From the NCBI GenBank assembly GCA_034510155.1, contig CM067382.1, forward strand, positions 55,408,142 through 55,472,141: a DNA stretch of 64,000 nt, given 5' to 3'. A program made the position numbers and the translations under genes. This DNA is from Eucriotettix oculatus (lineage: Eukaryota; Arthropoda; Insecta; Orthoptera; Tetrigidae). This document shows positions 51,690 through 63,345 of this stretch, in pieces. Each line of letters begins with the position of its first letter. Position 1 is the first letter of the stretch. The notes under the pieces are model-generated. The model worked only from the letters and a program-made list of their open reading frames with translations, was not told the DNA's origin and searched no databases.

Positions 51690-51730
51690 AACGTTTCGAC
51701 GATTAACTCCACCATCGTCTTCATGTAATG
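51690..51730 (-). other. Relative of the palindrome element with hammerhead-like motif
   Basis: The plus strand reads AACGTTTCGACGATTAACTC, CACCATCGTCTTCATG, preceded by GGCACCCGGGTTATATACAC. The reverse complement parallels the CTGAAGACGATGGCGGAG...CGAAACGTCG text of 40760-40796. It is diverged, and the second arm is short (GACGAGAACTTTAT). Confidence 0.5.
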
Positions 51731-52678
51731 ACGACGAGAACTTTATATTTAATCATGATTTTATTACTTCTCTTACGTTTAAAAAGTATTATTAAAGGAC
51801 CAAATTTATCCCTCTCATCAAAAGAATTTATTTTTGGCTCATTTAAATTTTATATAACATGTACTAAATTTTAATTTCGTTTATTTTAATTAAAATGTAA
51901 TTAATAAATGCGTAAAACGTAACCTCTGTTTTTTTAAGTTTTTCACACTGTACCTCACTATAGTTAGAAATTTAAATCCTTGGAATTGAACGAAAAGTGT
52001 ATTTTATATTAACGCTTTTAACTCTCTGATAATAATGACCAGAAAGCGTAAAGTGAATATAACAAATTGAAAAATAAAACATTAATCGATGAATTAGGAG
52101 CACAAATGAAGTTGTAATAAGCAGGCATTATAGTCAGAAAGGGGAACTAAAACCTAAGTAAATAATATTTACTGCCTCCAATTCTCCTTTAATGACGAGA
52201 CTAACGGCAACTCATTAGACGGACGTTTGTGCAATAAAACACACGCAAGTGCAATAATATTTCAACATTTTACTGCCGCGGACGAAAACGATTCCACTGT
52301 AGATAAGGGAGACGTGGAGACTGAGAGCGAGGGTGGGAGGGGGGGAGGAATTATCTCTGAATCAACAATATACTTTCAGCTTGCATAGCTGCGAGAAGAG
52401 TTAATGAGATGGGGAGGAATGCAGCAAAGCACATCAAAGGAAGCATCAGTGCATTAAATGTATGTGTGTGTGTGTTAATTAAGTCACGCCCAAAAGTGGT
52501 ATGCACCTTGGATGGCTTATGTTCCCGTTACACGCATCCCTATGGTTGATTACAAATGCTTGAAACCCTAACCTTTCCATTTCCCACTCATTCCATACAT
52601 ATAAATGTCACCCTTGGCCTTCTACATTAACTCCATTGTAAAGTTAATAATTGACATTAACTGGAATCAAAACGGCTA

Positions 52679-52686
52679 TGACGTCA
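52679..52686. promoter_or_regulatory. CRE-type site TGACGTCA
   Basis: Perfect consensus immediately followed by a second half site (CGTCAC). Confidence 0.4.
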
Positions 52687-53217
52687 CGTCACTAGAAAGT
52701 TAATACTTCGTAACCTGTTAAGTTCGTCTCATCTTAAGGAATAATGGAGGCGATATACGAATTCCAGTTGTTCTGAAAATTTCCCCCTACAGGTAATTTA
52801 AGAAAAATATTTTATTTTTTATTGTATCTCACTCAGAACTGTGATCGTGTAATAACAATAGATACAATCTCAATTTAACAGACAAAACTTGTTCAAAATA
52901 TTTTTTACTAACATTTCGTTACCATCTTACACAAATGGATCTTGCACCGAAAAAAAAGGACACCAAAGATATAATACGAAAGACAAACCAGTAAAGGACC
53001 AAAACAAAACACGCCGTAAAACTTAATATTAAGCATGACGCAGATAATCTTAGTAACTTTGGTAGGAAATTATGGTGTGTAAACAAGGGACTCCGAAAAT
53101 TTGTGAATTCGACATCGGCCCTCAATTTCAGGTAAGGCCAACATCGGCTCTAAATTTCAGACAAGACCATGCCTCCCATCTTCACCTTTCACGGGTTGCC
53201 TGAAGCGCCATAAACAA

Positions 53218-53239
53218 TGACGTCACAGTTGTGACGTCA
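53218..53239. promoter_or_regulatory. Paired CRE-type sites
   Basis: Two perfect TGACGTCA palindromes (53218-53225 and 53232-53239) start 14 bases apart. The flanks read ATGACGTCACAG and TGTGACGTCACAC, so they share extended flanks. It is a candidate for cooperative bZIP factor binding in the intron. Confidence 0.45.
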
Positions 53240-53835
53240 CACATTATAATTTTCGATCTCCGTAATTATCAGCTGTCGCCAAAAAAATTTATTTTGGCAA
53301 ATACTCTTTAAAAGTGATAATAGACAACTTTAACCAGGTTTCATTTTATCCCAGCCATTTACATACAATAAATATTAGCCGTAACTTTTCCAGGATGATC
53401 TTTAATTTGTAGCATTTCTAACATCAATCTTATCCAAAATTATGGATCTATAAACTAAATGATTCTAGGTAAATTATTTTTGTAATTATTATTTATTTAT
53501 TTATAAATAAATAATATATGATACAAGCGGTGAATGATCACAAAAAGGAACGGTTTTTTTCCATCTCTAATAGGAAGCAAGCAATAAATTCGTTTAAGCA
53601 TAGATTACATCTCTTGGTGACGTAACGGTTTGTTATCAAATTCAGTCCAATTCCAAAAAAATTAGACGATTATAACCTACTAAATCATTACCTAACACCA
53701 TTATTATGCTCATAATAATTACCGATCGTTATTTATGGACAACGCGAGCAGAAGACATTAAATGAAATGGGACGTTCACTTTTCCAAAACAACAAACACA
53801 TGATTATTAAAAAAATCAAAATAATTAATTACCAA

Positions 53836-54222
53836 CTAAGACGTTTTAAACGATTTATAGCTATACAATGTATTACGGGCAATACGTGTTGGTATGTTTT
53901 CTTCCTGACTCCACGAGTTGTGAGGCTCTTTCTGCACAATAATCAAAAAATCATGAACTGACCACGAGTTGTGAGGCTCTTTCCTGCATAATAATATCAA
54001 ATAAAATTCATGAAAAGTGCCCCGTTTCCAGTCAGATTCTGGTACGAAACAAGAATCTGTATTCTCTACTGTAATCAATATTGGTTGCGGGATATCTGGA
54101 ACGTTTGATGGGTCGATGAAGAGAATACGGCGAATGTTTAGAATATGAGCAAAACGGAAATCGTCAGATTCTACCTTGATAAACATTATTTTTGTTGACG
54201 GGACAAAATTATACTTCAACAC
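53836..54222 (-). CDS. Unrecognised open frame of 128 codons with an internal duplication
   Basis: The frame starts MLKYNFVPSTKIMFIKVE and includes ILFIDPSNVPDIPQPILI, VENTDSCFVPESDW and two copies of KEPHNSWS (the duplicated DNA is CCACGAGTTGTGAGGCTCTT at about 53911 and 53963). It is among the longer frames in the window, and its composition is not that of simple repeat. However, there is no recognisable domain, splice context or neighbouring exon, and it lies antisense inside intron 3. It might be a mobile-element relic, a single-exon gene, or chance. Confidence 0.2.
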   Translation of the reverse strand: MLKYNFVPSTKIMFIKVESDDFRFAHILNIRRILFIDPSNVPDIPQPILITVENTDSCFVPESDWKRGTFHEFYLILLCRKEPHNSWSVHDFLIIVQKEPHNSWSQEENIPTRIARNTLYSYKSFKTS

Positions 54223-55675
54223 TATCTTTAATATGAATTAATTTGAAATTAACGGGGTAGAATAGGTATTATTATTATTATTATTATTCTGGGTTACCTA
54301 TTAAAGGACGTAGTTAATTTTCCTTTTTAATTGAGATTGTCTTCTTGCTTAGGGATTAGATCATCTACGGCATGGTTGGATGTTAAAAAGACACACAAAA
54401 ACCTCCATTAAATATTATAGATATGCATCACATCTACGTTTGGTTAATATAATTAGTAAGAGTTATTAAGTACTTATCGATTGTCAGGTCCTGGGATGCT
54501 TCTGTAACTCCTTTGGTGTACCTTCAGCTTTGGCGTTGGATTCCTCTGTAGCCATCATTACTCTTGATAGGGAAATACACTAATTTAAGTAATACACTAC
54601 GAATGCACAGCAGGCGTATAGGAGCCTCGAAACGTTGTCCACTACGTAAACAAACCCTCGTCCGCTCGCTACGGCTGTTCGCTAGAGACTCACAACACTT
54701 TCGTTCCACTAACTCATTCGATTACACCAACTATAAAGTTGTCAAAATTGAGTCAAACTTCTTAACAATTTAGCCTTTTAAATATGGGAATAAAATGTAA
54801 CCAACTATTCGGTCGACACGGTGTACACAATGTTTCGCGTTCACGATTTCATTTTTTGGTTAAGAGGCAACACGAGTGTGGTGATCGTTTGCTTACACAA
54901 ACAAAAATATTTTAGTACAATCAAATTGTTATATAATAATAAAAAATTTATTTAATTTGAATATTTAAATTTATTATCAAATTGTTAAATAATAATAATA
55001 ATAATAAATGTATTTAATTTGAATATTCCATTTAATTATAATATTACGTTATCAAAATTCCAGAAGAAATTTAACTCAAATTAAATTTTAGTGAAAATAT
55101 AAATTTACGAGTAAAAATTAATCAAATTGGCTCAGTCGGTAAAGGAAAAAGAATAATCTACGCAGCTTCTAAATGGCTGCTCCCGGGAACGCGGGTGACG
55201 AACGATATAGTTGAAATTTAAAATCGCGAATCAGACGAGAATGGTTTGTGTGGAAAAGCCAGGTAAAAATGCCGTTACCAGATGTTAACAAGGGCCTGGT
55301 GACGTCGTTCCTGGTTTTCCGTACAGGATGATCCTTCGCTGAAGCACGTCTCCTCTCTAGCGCCTCTTCTTCAGCTTAAATCTCTATCAAAATGTCCTTT
55401 TTTTTGTCTTCCATACTACAAAACAAAATCTTCTTTCTCGAACAATGGCGAAATTAACTTTTCTGCATATTGTTTCCTCCTCAGGACAGCTCCCCGAACC
55501 AAATGTTGAATCTACAATGCACTCCAGGCAATCAACAATGATGCAGACGGTGACGTTTCCGGCCTACTCGGCCCCACCAAACCATTATTGTTTTCCGTCC
55601 TGTGTACGCAAATAAGAAAAACTAAATTATTTTTGCTTTACCCGATGAATGTAAGGGTCATGAATCACCACACGA

Positions 55676-55998
55676 GGGTGATCCTGAAACAGGAAACTCC
55701 CCTTTAATAGCACAGGAAGGGAATTGAAAAGGGGGGATGTGGAAGGTAGAGCACGGATCCTACCCGGTGTTTCACCTAAGGAGATGCAGGGAAAACCCTA
55801 GAAAACCTGCATCAGATAGGTCGGGCATTGGGTACTATTCTCACGCCCTTCCGAATGACGGGAGACGAGTTTGCAGTGGGGTCGCAGCATTCCCTTCTCC
55901 GTGTCTCTACACGTTTTAGGGGGCAGTTAGCCGACTGATTCAATTGGATCAGCAGACGAGTCTTACCGTATGTCCAAGGTCTTCGACACCAGTACATA
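55676..55998 (+). repeat. Dispersed repeat family A, best copy
   Basis: The copy begins GTGATCCTGAAACAGGAAAC, passes through CCTTTAATAGCACAGGAAGG, GCACGGATCCTACCCGGTGT, GAGATGCAGGGAAAACCCTA, GGGCATTGGGTACTATTCTC and GTGGGGTCGCAGCATTCCCT, and ends CGTATGTCCAAGGTCTTCGA. Other copies lie at 1396, 13853, 16603, 30895 and 35640. No terminal inverted repeats or tail were identified. Confidence 0.8.
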
Positions 55999-57229
55999 AA
56001 CCTCCTATAAGGTGTCTCGACATGTGAAAACTTTGAAAAATAAAACTCGCACAGGCAACTTCCGCCCTGGTAGCTGCTTATTTGGCAATAGCATTAAATA
56101 GTAACATGATTAAAAGGTGAAGAGAACTATATACTAATAGTGAAGAAAGTCAAGATTCTTTATACAATGACTTGGTTGCTGATGATGTAGCTTTATGCCT
56201 CTATTTCTACATAGAAATATGTAAAGCGGTAGAAGATTTTTTAAGTCTCTTGGGCTGCTTTGCACTTCCTATCATCTATGTCTGTGCTGCTGTTTACCAT
56301 TTTAATCTCTTGCGTTTTTATATTTTCGCCTTTAATCAATCATTTTGACCATTTATTGTGTTGTTCATGTCTGCTGGATAAAGCCCGGTCATTTCATATT
56401 CAAACGCTTTACCGAATCCCTTACAACCAACGACGACGATAAATCGTATTACAAGCTCCTCTGTTCCATGGAATCGTTGTATTCAAATATTATACTAATT
56501 AGGAAAGTCATATTCTGGTAGGGAAAATTATTCTGAGTCACAGAAACAGTAGCCATTATTAATTAAATATACACACTCCGAATTTATTTTAATCTAAATT
56601 GAACAACTGTTACTTTGATAATAACGGCAATTTTCCCTCGTATATTTATTTTGTCCAAACCGTTAAAAATAATATTGTAAATATTTTCTTTTTAAACACA
56701 GGCAGAGAAAGACCATAAAAAAAATCAGTTTTCGCTCTGTCGTTCTGAATCTCTCTTTACCTTGTTAATTACTTTGGACGTGGGAAATTGAATACAGTAG
56801 GAAAGATAAAAACTAACACACGCTTTATTTATGAACCAATGTTATATTTGTTTTCCTGCACTATTTTTAGTACATATTCAGTAAAAAAATATTGTTATGT
56901 GTTTTCTGCTGCTGGCGCTTGTTAATTGAAATTGTTTAAGTAATTATTGTGTTTGCTGGAGATTGAATGAAACAACGGGAATAACTGATGAGTTGTGTTA
57001 TTTTAGTACTACTATAACACACAAATTAAAGGATTCGGTTGATGAGTAAAAATGTATACATTATTTTTCGCCTTTTTGGCATACACAATAGAAAAGAAGA
57101 ATAATTTACACCGCCACTTGGTTTACTAGAAAGTGCCATAAATTAAAGTGGCATTGTTTGTCATAGTTAAACTATATCCGATAATTCATTTTGAAAAAAA
57201 AAGGCTGTTGCCTGTGCTATGCTACTCTA

Positions 57230-57440
57230 GTTATTATGCTGTCTATGCAGCATAATTCCTTAACTTCCTTCAAAATATTCCTCCCCAATCTAACACCCTT
57301 TGTTACTACACTACATTACCTTGGTTTTCCTTCTATTGATCCTCATATTGAAGTCTTTCTCCAGCACCACTTTCGTGGTCTAATACGACGATATCGGTAA
57401 ACCGTAGAGTTTTTATTTCTTCTCCTTGTAGTATTATTCC
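57230..57440 (-). pseudogene. Antisense LINE reverse transcriptase fragment
   Basis: The plus strand reads ATTCCTTAACTTCCTTCAAA, CCAATCTAACACCCTTTG, CACTACATTACCTTGGTTTT and ATCCTCATATTGAAGTCTTT, matching the LINE blocks at 9930-10050 and 26880-27000. It ends with GTTTTTATTTCTTCTCCTTG, as do the others. It is broken by deletions. Confidence 0.8.
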
Positions 57441-59112
57441 TTTTCTGAAAATATAAAAAAGGATATATTGGCCTGTCAGAGACAGTGATGGCTGTAGAAT
57501 AAATAAGGTGATTAAGGACAAGACCTGGTGAGATTTATTAAGGCAGAAAGAATGCAACGTCTGGGGCATCTATAGATCATGTCAGAGAGTCGAATACCCA
57601 GGAAAATTCTGAAAAGGAGATTATTTTCCAGTAGAAAGAAGAGGTTGTATGATAGTTCAAGTTGGAGATAATTGTCCAAGAGGTAATAATCCACCCGCCA
57701 GGAAAGGAGACTGAAAGAATTATTAAAATTAGCTTTTGCCGATTATAAGATCTGATGTTTACTGGCTAATACAAGCAGTATAATTAGCTGTAAATTTTAA
57801 GTTAAATCGTTATTTAACTTCATGTCAGTTCCGACAAGTGCCACGTTTTCACCTTCTGAGGTCCTCTAAATTTTGGAAGGTACATTGTGAAAAATTTTAA
57901 TAATTAATTTACTATTCAAATAATTATTCTGCCTATTCGACAGTCAATTTAAATTAAATATTTAGGGTCACTGAAAGAAAGAAACGAGGCTTTCATTGGA
58001 TATGAGAACAAATTAATTAATCATGAATTATTGAGATGTGTACGGTTTCCAGTTAATTATTAAACTTATGCGAATGTGATCGGTTACATGAGAATTTTAT
58101 AGAGAAAATTTCTGATATAAACAACGAAGTTTAGTTCCTTTCCACTTAAACGCGTTTAATGGTCTGACAAGTGACGTAATCCCGCACTCAGTAACTAATC
58201 CGGCCACTAAATGAAACCGCGCACAAATTTTTAATGAAGGCATTTTAACTCTATTTTCGCTTAACTTAAATACCCCCTGTTTGCCGATTATACTGCATTT
58301 TTCTTTCACTTTTTTTTTAATCCGCTCGCCTCACGGCCAGAGAAGGATTTCAGGGGAGTACACTCATTTTTTTTTTCTTTTCACATTTAACCGCTGAAGA
58401 CCACTCAGATACTCTGAAACACGTAACCCTTTTGCAATACTTGCTGATGGTGTCCAGCCAATGACGTTGTAATGAGGCGCTTTATATTCACTAAATCAGC
58501 ACAAATTTTCCGGCATACGCGATGCAGGATCGATTAGCTGGTTAATGTTTAATAACGCTTTCACAATCACTCCCTTCCAGCCCCCGCCTTGTCACATGCA
58601 CACGCGTCTCTTCTCTCCTCCTCTGTAACCCCTATTATCGATATATCACCTAGCTGGCGATTTCGCGCAATTAGTTTCCCCGAGGGTTAATGGAAAATCT
58701 AAATTACTTGCTAGCAGCAGTGTAAGCGCCAAGAATAACAATAACCAGCGCGAAATTAGCAACACTCGATATTTTTTTTGCATGTTAAGCTGGACTTACC
58801 CTAACTCCCCAGAACTCCTGTCCGTTGCACTCCTCATTTCCCTTAATAGTGAGACAGGAAGAGGACCTCCCATCGTTATCCACCCCAACCCCTGAATCAA
58901 TATAATTAGAAAAATATAAATGAATCTTCCGCTGCTTAAAAATTCGAAATTTATTGAACAGAGCGTATAGAATAAGCCAAAAAACAATAAATACGGAACT
59001 AAATCAATAAAAAATACATAAATTCGAAAATAAATAAAAGGGTGAGAAATACAAGAGGATAAAATAATAATAAAAATTGAATAATACATGTAAAAATTTT
59101 AAGGAACAATCA

Positions 59113-60038
59113 AGGGACACGGGGACTGAAATTTTAAAAATAAATTTTAATGAAAAACAACCGAGCTGAAATTTTAACTGTGTGTTAACAGCACGCATAT
59201 TTAATATTTGTGATGCATAGACGTTTTTTGGATGCAGAAATCATAAAGCTAAGATAAACCCATGTACAAAAATTTGTTTCTGTAAACTTGTTTATATATA
59301 TATATATATATATATATTAGTATTCTAATTAAATCACTTAAACTAATTTTAAGCTTTCTATATTTTAGCCTTAAACTTAATCCGACAGCAAAAGATTGTA
59401 TAGCGTTTAAAGGACACGGGGACTGAAATTTGAAATTCCTGTAAATAAATTGCTACTGGCCTGAAATTTTAACTGTGTGTTAACAACGCACATGTGTAGC
59501 AATGTACAAAATTTTGTTTTTGTAAATGTTTTGAAAATGTTCCTTGCGTTACGTACTTGAATAACTTTTAGCTTTTTTACATTAATGTGTAGGACTGACC
59601 AATGTTACTAACTGTCAGTATTATTTTTGAAATTGAATAAAACTGTTGGGAGAAAATAATTTTTTACTAAGAGCTTCATACGGTCACTTAAATTTTGAGA
59701 ATGCTGAAAAGTGCCAATTTTTGTTTCACATAAACTGCTTGAACAATTAGAAAATTAATACCTGTATTTAAAGGTATTAGCATGTAGATTATGTACAAAA
59801 AAGAATGAAGACAATATCTTAATATTTGTGATGCACAGAAGGTTTTTGAAATTATAAAGCTAAGAAAAACACATTTTTAAGAAGAAGTAATAATTTATTA
59901 ATTTAGAATTAAATCCTTTTAAATTACTCCTGAACTTTTGAAATGATTTGTTATATGATTTGTAAGGCTCATAGGCACAATGATATAAAAAATTAGATAA
60001 TTCCCGATTTTGGCCGAAATTTCAGTCCCCGTGTCCCT
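59113..60038. mobile_element. Non-coding terminal-inverted-repeat element
   Basis: The left end AGGGACACGGGGACTGAAAT (plus TT) at 59113-59134 and the right end at 60017-60038 are perfect 22-bp inverted repeats. A third copy of the end (AAGGACACGGGGACTGAAAT) lies inside at 59409 in direct orientation, followed by the same TGAAATTTTAACTGTGTGTT text as after the first. The texts TTAATATTTGTGATGCA and AAAGCTAAGA are also repeated (59200 and 59820). No transposase frame is present. A target duplication was not recognised. Confidence 0.7.
59290..59318. repeat. (TA)n microsatellite
   Basis: About 14 TA units inside the terminal-inverted-repeat element. Confidence 0.9.
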
Positions 60039-60116
60039 AAGTCCAAGGGAGAATAAATCGTTCTATTGAATAAAACTGACCTTTGATAACGATTGATGAG
60101 AATTTCGACTCGTTCC

Positions 60117-60270
60117 GTATCTTGGTTTTCACTCTATTAATCCTCACATTGAACTCTTTCTTCCGGACAACGTTCATGCTATTTAGTATGGTTTCCAAGT
60201 ATTCTTCTGACTCCCCTAATATCGTCGGTAAATTTCATGGTTTTTATTTCTTCTCCTTGCAGTATGATTC
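60117..60270 (-). pseudogene. Short antisense LINE fragment
   Basis: TCTTGGTTTTCACTCTATTA, ATCCTCACATTGAACTCTTT, GTTCATGCTATTTAGTATGG and GGTTTTTATTTCTTCTCCTT match the RT segment of the copies at 26950-27085 and 57315-57425. Confidence 0.75.
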
Positions 60271-61743
60271 CTGGATTATGTATGTAAGGATAAACGATGC
60301 TATGTGTGAATTACATTATTAGCTGCTGTATATAAGTCTAAATATTTGCTTTATGGAAACTATTATGGCCTTTGTGGTACAGATTCGAATAGTACCCAAG
60401 TAGAATAGTTTATAATTTTCTTTACTTATTCTGTAGTAAACTGCCAACATTTGTTTGTCTCGATATGTTACATTCTTTTCTGCGATATGACTTGACACTG
60501 TTTCGCGGTGTCCAGACATTAGTAGTATTTTGCTCATTGTCGGTTAAAGTGATACTCATGTCGGTGAAATATTCATCACAAAGCTTAGGGTGCGCCTTGC
60601 TACTTCCCGTCCTCCTGCTGCTGCAAAACACTTTCTGCAAAGGCAAGGTCGCTTCCATTAGCAAGCATTCCAACTCGGAACCCTCTGCCCTAATGAATAG
60701 TTAACAGGCGTAATTATTGCTTGCACAAGCTGCCTTGCTTCGTTCCTCCGTCGACCTGCTGCATAAAACTTGCACGTTTGATCGTCAACGTTGCTGCCGC
60801 CATTAGGCCGGTGAAATTTGGTTAATTGTCGGTCAGTGTTTCGTGGGGGACCGAAGCTGGGCGAGACTTAACTTGGTTACCAGAAGACGTTTCACTAGTC
60901 AATAATAATGTGGTAACTCGTTGGACCAAAGAAACTGGTGAATGACAAATGTGTATCGTATATAGAATGTCATAAATATAAACACGTATTTAATGTTTCC
61001 TAAATTTTTATATTTATTATACTTGAGAAAAAAATGCAAGCTTCTTTACAGACACGAAGCAAGGAAAAAAATTACCTTTGTCTACTGACCTCTGTTCCTT
61101 TAAAGACACTAAATGATATCAGACTTTTCCCCCTGGAATTAATGTAGTTTCATTAATTCAAGAAAGATTTACAATTTTCATTTAACAAAATATTATTCGG
61201 GAAGGTAGAAAATTCGGCGACTCCACGACATTATATCAACTTCACTTTTTATCCTTTTACCTGACTTTCAGATTCAAATCTCTCGCTGAGACTATTATCA
61301 TAAAATGATTATTTAGAACAGTTGACGTAAAAGTTACCACATTACGATACACTGTGTGTTTTGAAATCGTCAAACCCCAACTCTCGACACTATTCTGGAT
61401 ACGTTAACTGTTATAATATGAATTGTGCATTTTTATTACTGTCATTTACGCCGAAATATATTATAGTATTTAAATATTTTACTTCTTCTCTTGAATTTAA
61501 TATTATTGTTCATATGTTCTATACATTTATTCTATTATTTTCCTATTCTTAACAGTGTTTTTCTTCAATATCTTGAGTATCATCTTTTCACTTAAGCGAC
61601 GGAAAAGTTATTTATAGTCTCATCAACAAATTATTCATTAGCGACTTAAACAAAATTACAATTACCAATACATTTTGATCTTTAAATGGTTTAAGATAGG
61701 AGCAAATATTTTCCATGGTAAAACAAGATTGCAATAAAATACC

Positions 61744-62004
61744 TCACACAGAGTTTTCTTTCGGACATTTTTCTTTTAATTTTATGAGGTGGGTTGCAGC
61801 TAAGAGACTTAACATTTCAACGCAAGTTTTCTTACAAAGAGGAGGAGCCTTCAAGTATTTAAGACGACGACGCAACACGTGGAAACCCAGGCTCTCGACG
61901 TAACCTGTAAAATATTGATAGCATTGTTTCGGTTCTTGCTTTGCACCAAACACGAGGTGGTCAACAGTCGCTCCATTATTGATCAGCAGATGGGTTCCGT
62001 CCAA
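61744..62004 (-). CDS. Unrecognised open frame of 86 codons
   Basis: The frame begins MDGTHLLINNGATVDHLVFG and continues with QCYQYFTGYVESLGFHV, a basic segment VLRRRLKYLK and a C-terminal KLKEKCPKENSV. A plus-strand frame of 62 codons overlaps it. I do not recognise a domain. The surrounding DNA (61850-62120) is GC-richer than average. It is likely a chance frame or relic. Confidence 0.12.
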   Translation of the reverse strand: MDGTHLLINNGATVDHLVFGAKQEPKQCYQYFTGYVESLGFHVLRRRLKYLKAPPLCKKTCVEMLSLLAATHLIKLKEKCPKENSV

Positions 62005-62574
62005 GCCCTCGTTCCTTGACTGCAGTGAACTTCGTCTCCTGGCTCACACCACCCTCTCTTTTTCTCCCTCCCAACACCTCGACAAACACACACAAAACAC
62101 TGTTGGATGCTAAACTATTCTACGGGTACGGTTCAAAGTAAACTCGCTAGTCGCGACGGGAATGTAAGAGTCAAAAGGTTTATTATTAATTTAGCCGAAT
62201 ACCTGAGCTGCAGTGAGGTGTTTCATAAAGGAAAATTAACGTAAAAATCTTACTACGGTCCAGGAAAGAGAATAGTTTGTCAAAAACCGGTCAGAAACCT
62301 GGTCGGAAGCTCTCTGCAAACCAAAGATAATTGGGTCATACGTTGTCATTATTTAAATGGAATATGAATGTTAAAAAAAAATTTAAAAAAATATGGCAAG
62401 AAACACAGCGCATAATTATCAATCGTAAATAACCGGTACAAGAAAAAATTATTACAAACTTCTTACGGTATTATATATCCAACGAAAGGTCTTCAATTTT
62501 ACCTTTAAAAGCATTGATTTTTTGCTTTGGTACAATCAGTATATTCAACTTTATAAATTGCATTATAAATTCAT

Positions 62575-62840
62575 CCAATGAGTACGACAACACACACACA
62601 TCCCTCTAATGCTAATTTTACAAGACCCTCATGTCTCAAAACGTGGCCTGTTAATATATTCCTTCTCTTGCTCAAAGTCCTCCATGTTGTTCTCTCTTCC
62701 CTTATTCTGCTTAGTACTTCCTGGTTATTTACCGTACCAATCCATCTGATATTCAGCATACCCCTATAGCACCACATTCTCCTTTCTGCAACTCATATCG
62801 TTCACGTTACGAACCCATGCAAAACGCCACACTCAGGAAA
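62575..62840 (-). pseudogene. Antisense LINE fragment (end of RT frame)
   Basis: The minus strand is open over MWCYRGMLNIRWIGTVNNQ, EVLSRIREERTTWRTLSKRR and NILTGHVLRHEGLVKLALEG, the typical C-terminal end of the LINE RT (rearranged as ..MLKI.W.DRV.NEEVL..GH.LRH). It is the longest intact stretch of this LINE family in the window. The remaining parts are absent. Confidence 0.88.
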
Positions 62841-62904
62841 TCATTATTGTAAATGTTCGTACGAATATTCAAATTTATAATGGCCGTATTAGAATTAGTT
62901 ACAG

Positions 62905-63345
62905 GATGGTTGTACCCAAAAATAATAGATTAAGGAAGAAAAAGAACGGGAAAAATGCTACCCATAGACTCGGTGCAGTTGCAAAAAAAATCTCTTTGAT
63001 AACGAAAAAAATTTATAAAGCGATCAGCCACACGCAAAATAAATATAATAAAGGAAACACAAAGTTGTTACAATTTTTCTTAAATTAAAATTGTATTTAT
63101 TGTATTAATTATTATTAAAAACCGTTCTGTCCCGTTACGACTCGGGTGGTGATCCTGAACGGGAAACTTGTAAGTTTATTTTTAAAAATTCATCAAATAT
63201 CTAAATTCGTTGTTTATAAGTGATATTGATATTAGATTAAGTAAATAATTGAATAAACTAATTTTTTATACTTTTATGAAGTGATTTTGCCTTTTTCCCT
63301 AATTTTACAAAAAAAATTGTTAAACAATACCTTAATATAATTTAG
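62905..63345 (+). repeat. Dispersed repeat family B, copy 3
   Basis: AATAGATTAAGGAAGAAAAAG, GTGCAGTTGCAAAAAAAATC, CAATTTTTCTTAAATTAAAA and TTCTGTCCCGTTACGACTCG match the copy at 22785-23170 block by block. The segment GGTGATCCTGAACGGGAAAC also resembles the start of family A (GTGATCCTGAAACAGGAAAC), which suggests that the two families share an end. Confidence 0.6.

Noticed and set aside
54269..54288. (TAT)n tract considered as part of a larger structure
   Set aside because: A simple microsatellite with no relation to neighbouring features.
9361..62840. LINE reverse transcriptase pieces considered as host genes
   Set aside because: All copies are truncated, frameshifted and antisense in the same family, which is the pattern of dead retrotransposons.
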